A stretch of 41,439 bases of DNA from an uncultured Lachnospiraceae bacterium (lineage in GTDB: Bacteria; Bacillota; Clostridia; Lachnospirales; Lachnospiraceae), in NCBI GenBank assembly GCA_910577955.1, contig CAJTNC010000024.1:1-41439 (forward strand), in the 5' to 3' direction. Made by a program: the position numbers and the translations under genes. The notes under the pieces are model-generated. The model was not told the origin of the DNA. It did not search any database and worked only from the letters and a program-made list of their open reading frames with translations. This document shows, piece by piece, positions 40,500 through 41,439 of the stretch; the stretch's first letter is position 1; every line of letters starts with the position of its first letter.

Positions 40500-40515
40500 C
40501 ACAACTCCTTTTGTG
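40500..40515 (-). promoter_or_regulatory. CsrA-type hairpin in the flagellin leader
   Basis: On the minus strand CACAAAAGGAGTTGTG forms a perfect 5-bp stem (CACAA/TTGTG) with loop AAGGAG. A GGA exposed in a short hairpin loop is the classic CsrA site. A second GGA lies in the Shine-Dalgarno, about 20 bases downstream (ATGGAGGT). Two such sites in the hag leader mediate CsrA/FliW control in Bacillus subtilis, so similar translational control is likely here. Confidence 0.6.
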
Positions 40516-40882
40516 CCGGTTGCTTTGGACGGGAACCTTTGCCCGCCCGTTTTTGGTTTTTAATTTTTTGTTACATTGTTTTTTGATTTATGTAATTAAG
40601 AACCGACTCCCAGGCTGTCAGTTCGCATTACCTGTTTGACTTGGCGTTTATGACGGATAATTCTTGATTATCCTTCACTTAATTCAAAAAATACGGAGAA
40701 AATAAAATACTTCTTGTAAAATAAGGAAAAGAGCTTAAAAACGATTGCAATCCTCGACTATTTGTAGTAGTATGGAGATACAACATATCTGGGAACTTCT
40801 ATGATTTCTGCTTTATCTAAATCACATTCGTGAAATCGAAAGTCTCCCTTATATATGAAAAAACAGCATAAGGGGGAAAGGC
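40516..40882. other. Divergent intergenic region between flagellin and the Rpn gene
   Basis: AT-rich, with no gene that I can support. It holds the long flagellin 5' leader, including an inverted repeat GGATAAT/ATTATCC with a 5-base loop (40655-40673). I could not find a convincing sigma-28 promoter (TAAA then CCGATA) for flagellin. On the plus strand a weak sigma-A match, TTGCAA (40745-40750), 17 bp, TAGTAT (40768-40773), may serve the Rpn gene. Confidence 0.5.
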
Positions 40883-41439
40883 GTGGGGAAAGAAGATGTC
40901 CATGAGAGCGATTATCTCGAAAATACAGAAATTTTTGCAGATCTGATAAACGGCGTCCTCTATCAAGGGGAACAGGTAGTAAAACCGGAGGAACTTGTCG
41001 AACAGGACGGGGAACTGCGAAGTATTTTGGGGGAACATACTAAAAAGATGATCCGAGACAAAGTAAAACTCTGGAACGGCACGGCGCTTGCCGTATTTGC
41101 GGTGGAGAATCAGACAAAAGTAGATTATCATATGGTACTTAGGGCGATGCTTACAGAAAGCATGGCTTACGACAGGCAGTGGAAAAAGCTGCGGGCAAAG
41201 TACAAAAGGCCAGAAGGGAAGGTTCCGCTTACACCGGAGGAGTTCCTCTCCGGCATGCGAAAAGGGGATAAATTCATCCCGGTCATTACGATAGTGATTT
41301 ATTATGGAAGAGAAAAGCCGTGGGACGGAGCAAAAACACTGTATGAACTGTTGGATGTGAAAGAAAGTGCAGAGAAGATACTGCCCTTTGTATCAGATTA
41401 TAAACTGAATGTATTTGATTACCATGAGCATAAGGATTT
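40883..41439 (+). CDS. Rpn-family recombination-promoting nuclease/transposase-like protein, cut by window end
   Basis: At least 185 codons are open to the window edge, so the C-terminus is missing. The start is GTG 40883 after AAGGGGGAAAGG. The protein has the Rpn nuclease core of the PD-(D/E)XK type: FADLINGVLY, then LAVFAVENQTKVDYHMVLRAM with the catalytic-type ENQ, AYDRQW, and ITIVIYYGREKPWDG. Rpn proteins are DNA endonucleases associated with RecA-independent recombination and with variable genome regions. It is related to the decayed fragment at 5712-6203, which holds the opposite (C-terminal) half of the family. This copy looks intact as far as seen. Confidence 0.85.
   Translation, partial: MGKEDVHESDYLENTEIFADLINGVLYQGEQVVKPEELVEQDGELRSILGEHTKKMIRDKVKLWNGTALAVFAVENQTKVDYHMVLRAMLTESMAYDRQWKKLRAKYKRPEGKVPLTPEEFLSGMRKGDKFIPVITIVIYYGREKPWDGAKTLYELLDVKESAEKILPFVSDYKLNVFDYHEHKD

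Noticed and set aside
40471..40882. Sigma-28 promoter for flagellin
   Set aside because: I looked for TAAA followed by CCGATA-type boxes on the minus strand and found only poor matches with wrong spacing.
40817..41131. Minus-strand open frame of 104 codons opposite the Rpn gene
   Set aside because: Low-complexity composition and no ribosome site; the plus strand encodes a clear Rpn nuclease core across the same bases.

Overview
The window suggests a motile, spore-forming member of the Clostridia, most likely a Lachnospiraceae-type gut bacterium. The evidence is a spoIIID sporulation regulator, a flagellin of the clostridial type with a CsrA-like hairpin in its leader, a DUF1846 protein, strong GGAGG ribosome sites and moderate GC. 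The species cannot be named from sequence alone.

Layout, left to right. (1) 1-5.8 kb holds ordinary chromosomal genes: a LysR regulator with a palindrome over its own promoter, a DUF3737 protein, a PF06541 membrane protein, spoIIID, a DUF1846 protein and a HAD phosphatase. (2) 5.7-6.6 kb is a junk zone with the C-terminal half of an Rpn-family nuclease and a chimeric pseudogene. (3) 6.6-14.5 kb, minus strand, is a tightly packed cassette. Four of its genes match, family by family, the Campylobacter jejuni CDP-phosphoramidate pathway: a PEP-synthase-like L-glutamine kinase, a nucleotidyltransferase, a class I amidotransferase-type gamma-glutamyl hydrolase and an APS-kinase-like enzyme. They lie with a formyltransferase-like protein, two unknown proteins and a LicD-family phosphotransferase. 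(4) 14.5-24.4 kb holds glycan assembly and decoration genes: two GT2 glycosyltransferases, a pyruvyltransferase-family protein, two FkbM methyltransferases and two radical SAM proteins. Several carry the same Rossmann-like accessory module. (5) 24.7-28.6 kb is a three-gene ATPase/unknown/AIPR-cold-shock operon that looks like a phage-defence cargo. (6) 28.7-36.9 kb is a nucleotide-sugar operon: glucose-1-phosphate cytidylyltransferase, UXS-like SDR, UDP-glucose-dehydrogenase-type enzyme, RfbH/E1 3-dehydratase, DRE-TIM aldolase, TPP-dependent YerE-like enzyme and a reductase-like SDR. It probably makes a CDP-linked, 3-deoxy, C4-branched sugar. (7) 37.1-40.5 kb holds a GT2 glycosyltransferase downstream of flagellin. 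(8) The right edge enters a second Rpn-family nuclease, on the plus strand.

How it fits together (inference). Apart from the defence trio, everything between the two Rpn loci reads as one surface-glycan island, all on the minus strand downstream of flagellin. The right half makes an unusual branched CDP-sugar. The middle assembles and methylates the glycan. The left half would make CDP-phosphoramidate and attach it, perhaps through LicD. Flagellin is the obvious candidate acceptor by position, but a cell-wall polysaccharide is not excluded. No flippase, polymerase or ligase is seen. G7-G8 tracts in or between several of these genes hint at phase variation; the G8 tract sits where the loss of one base would fuse two genes.
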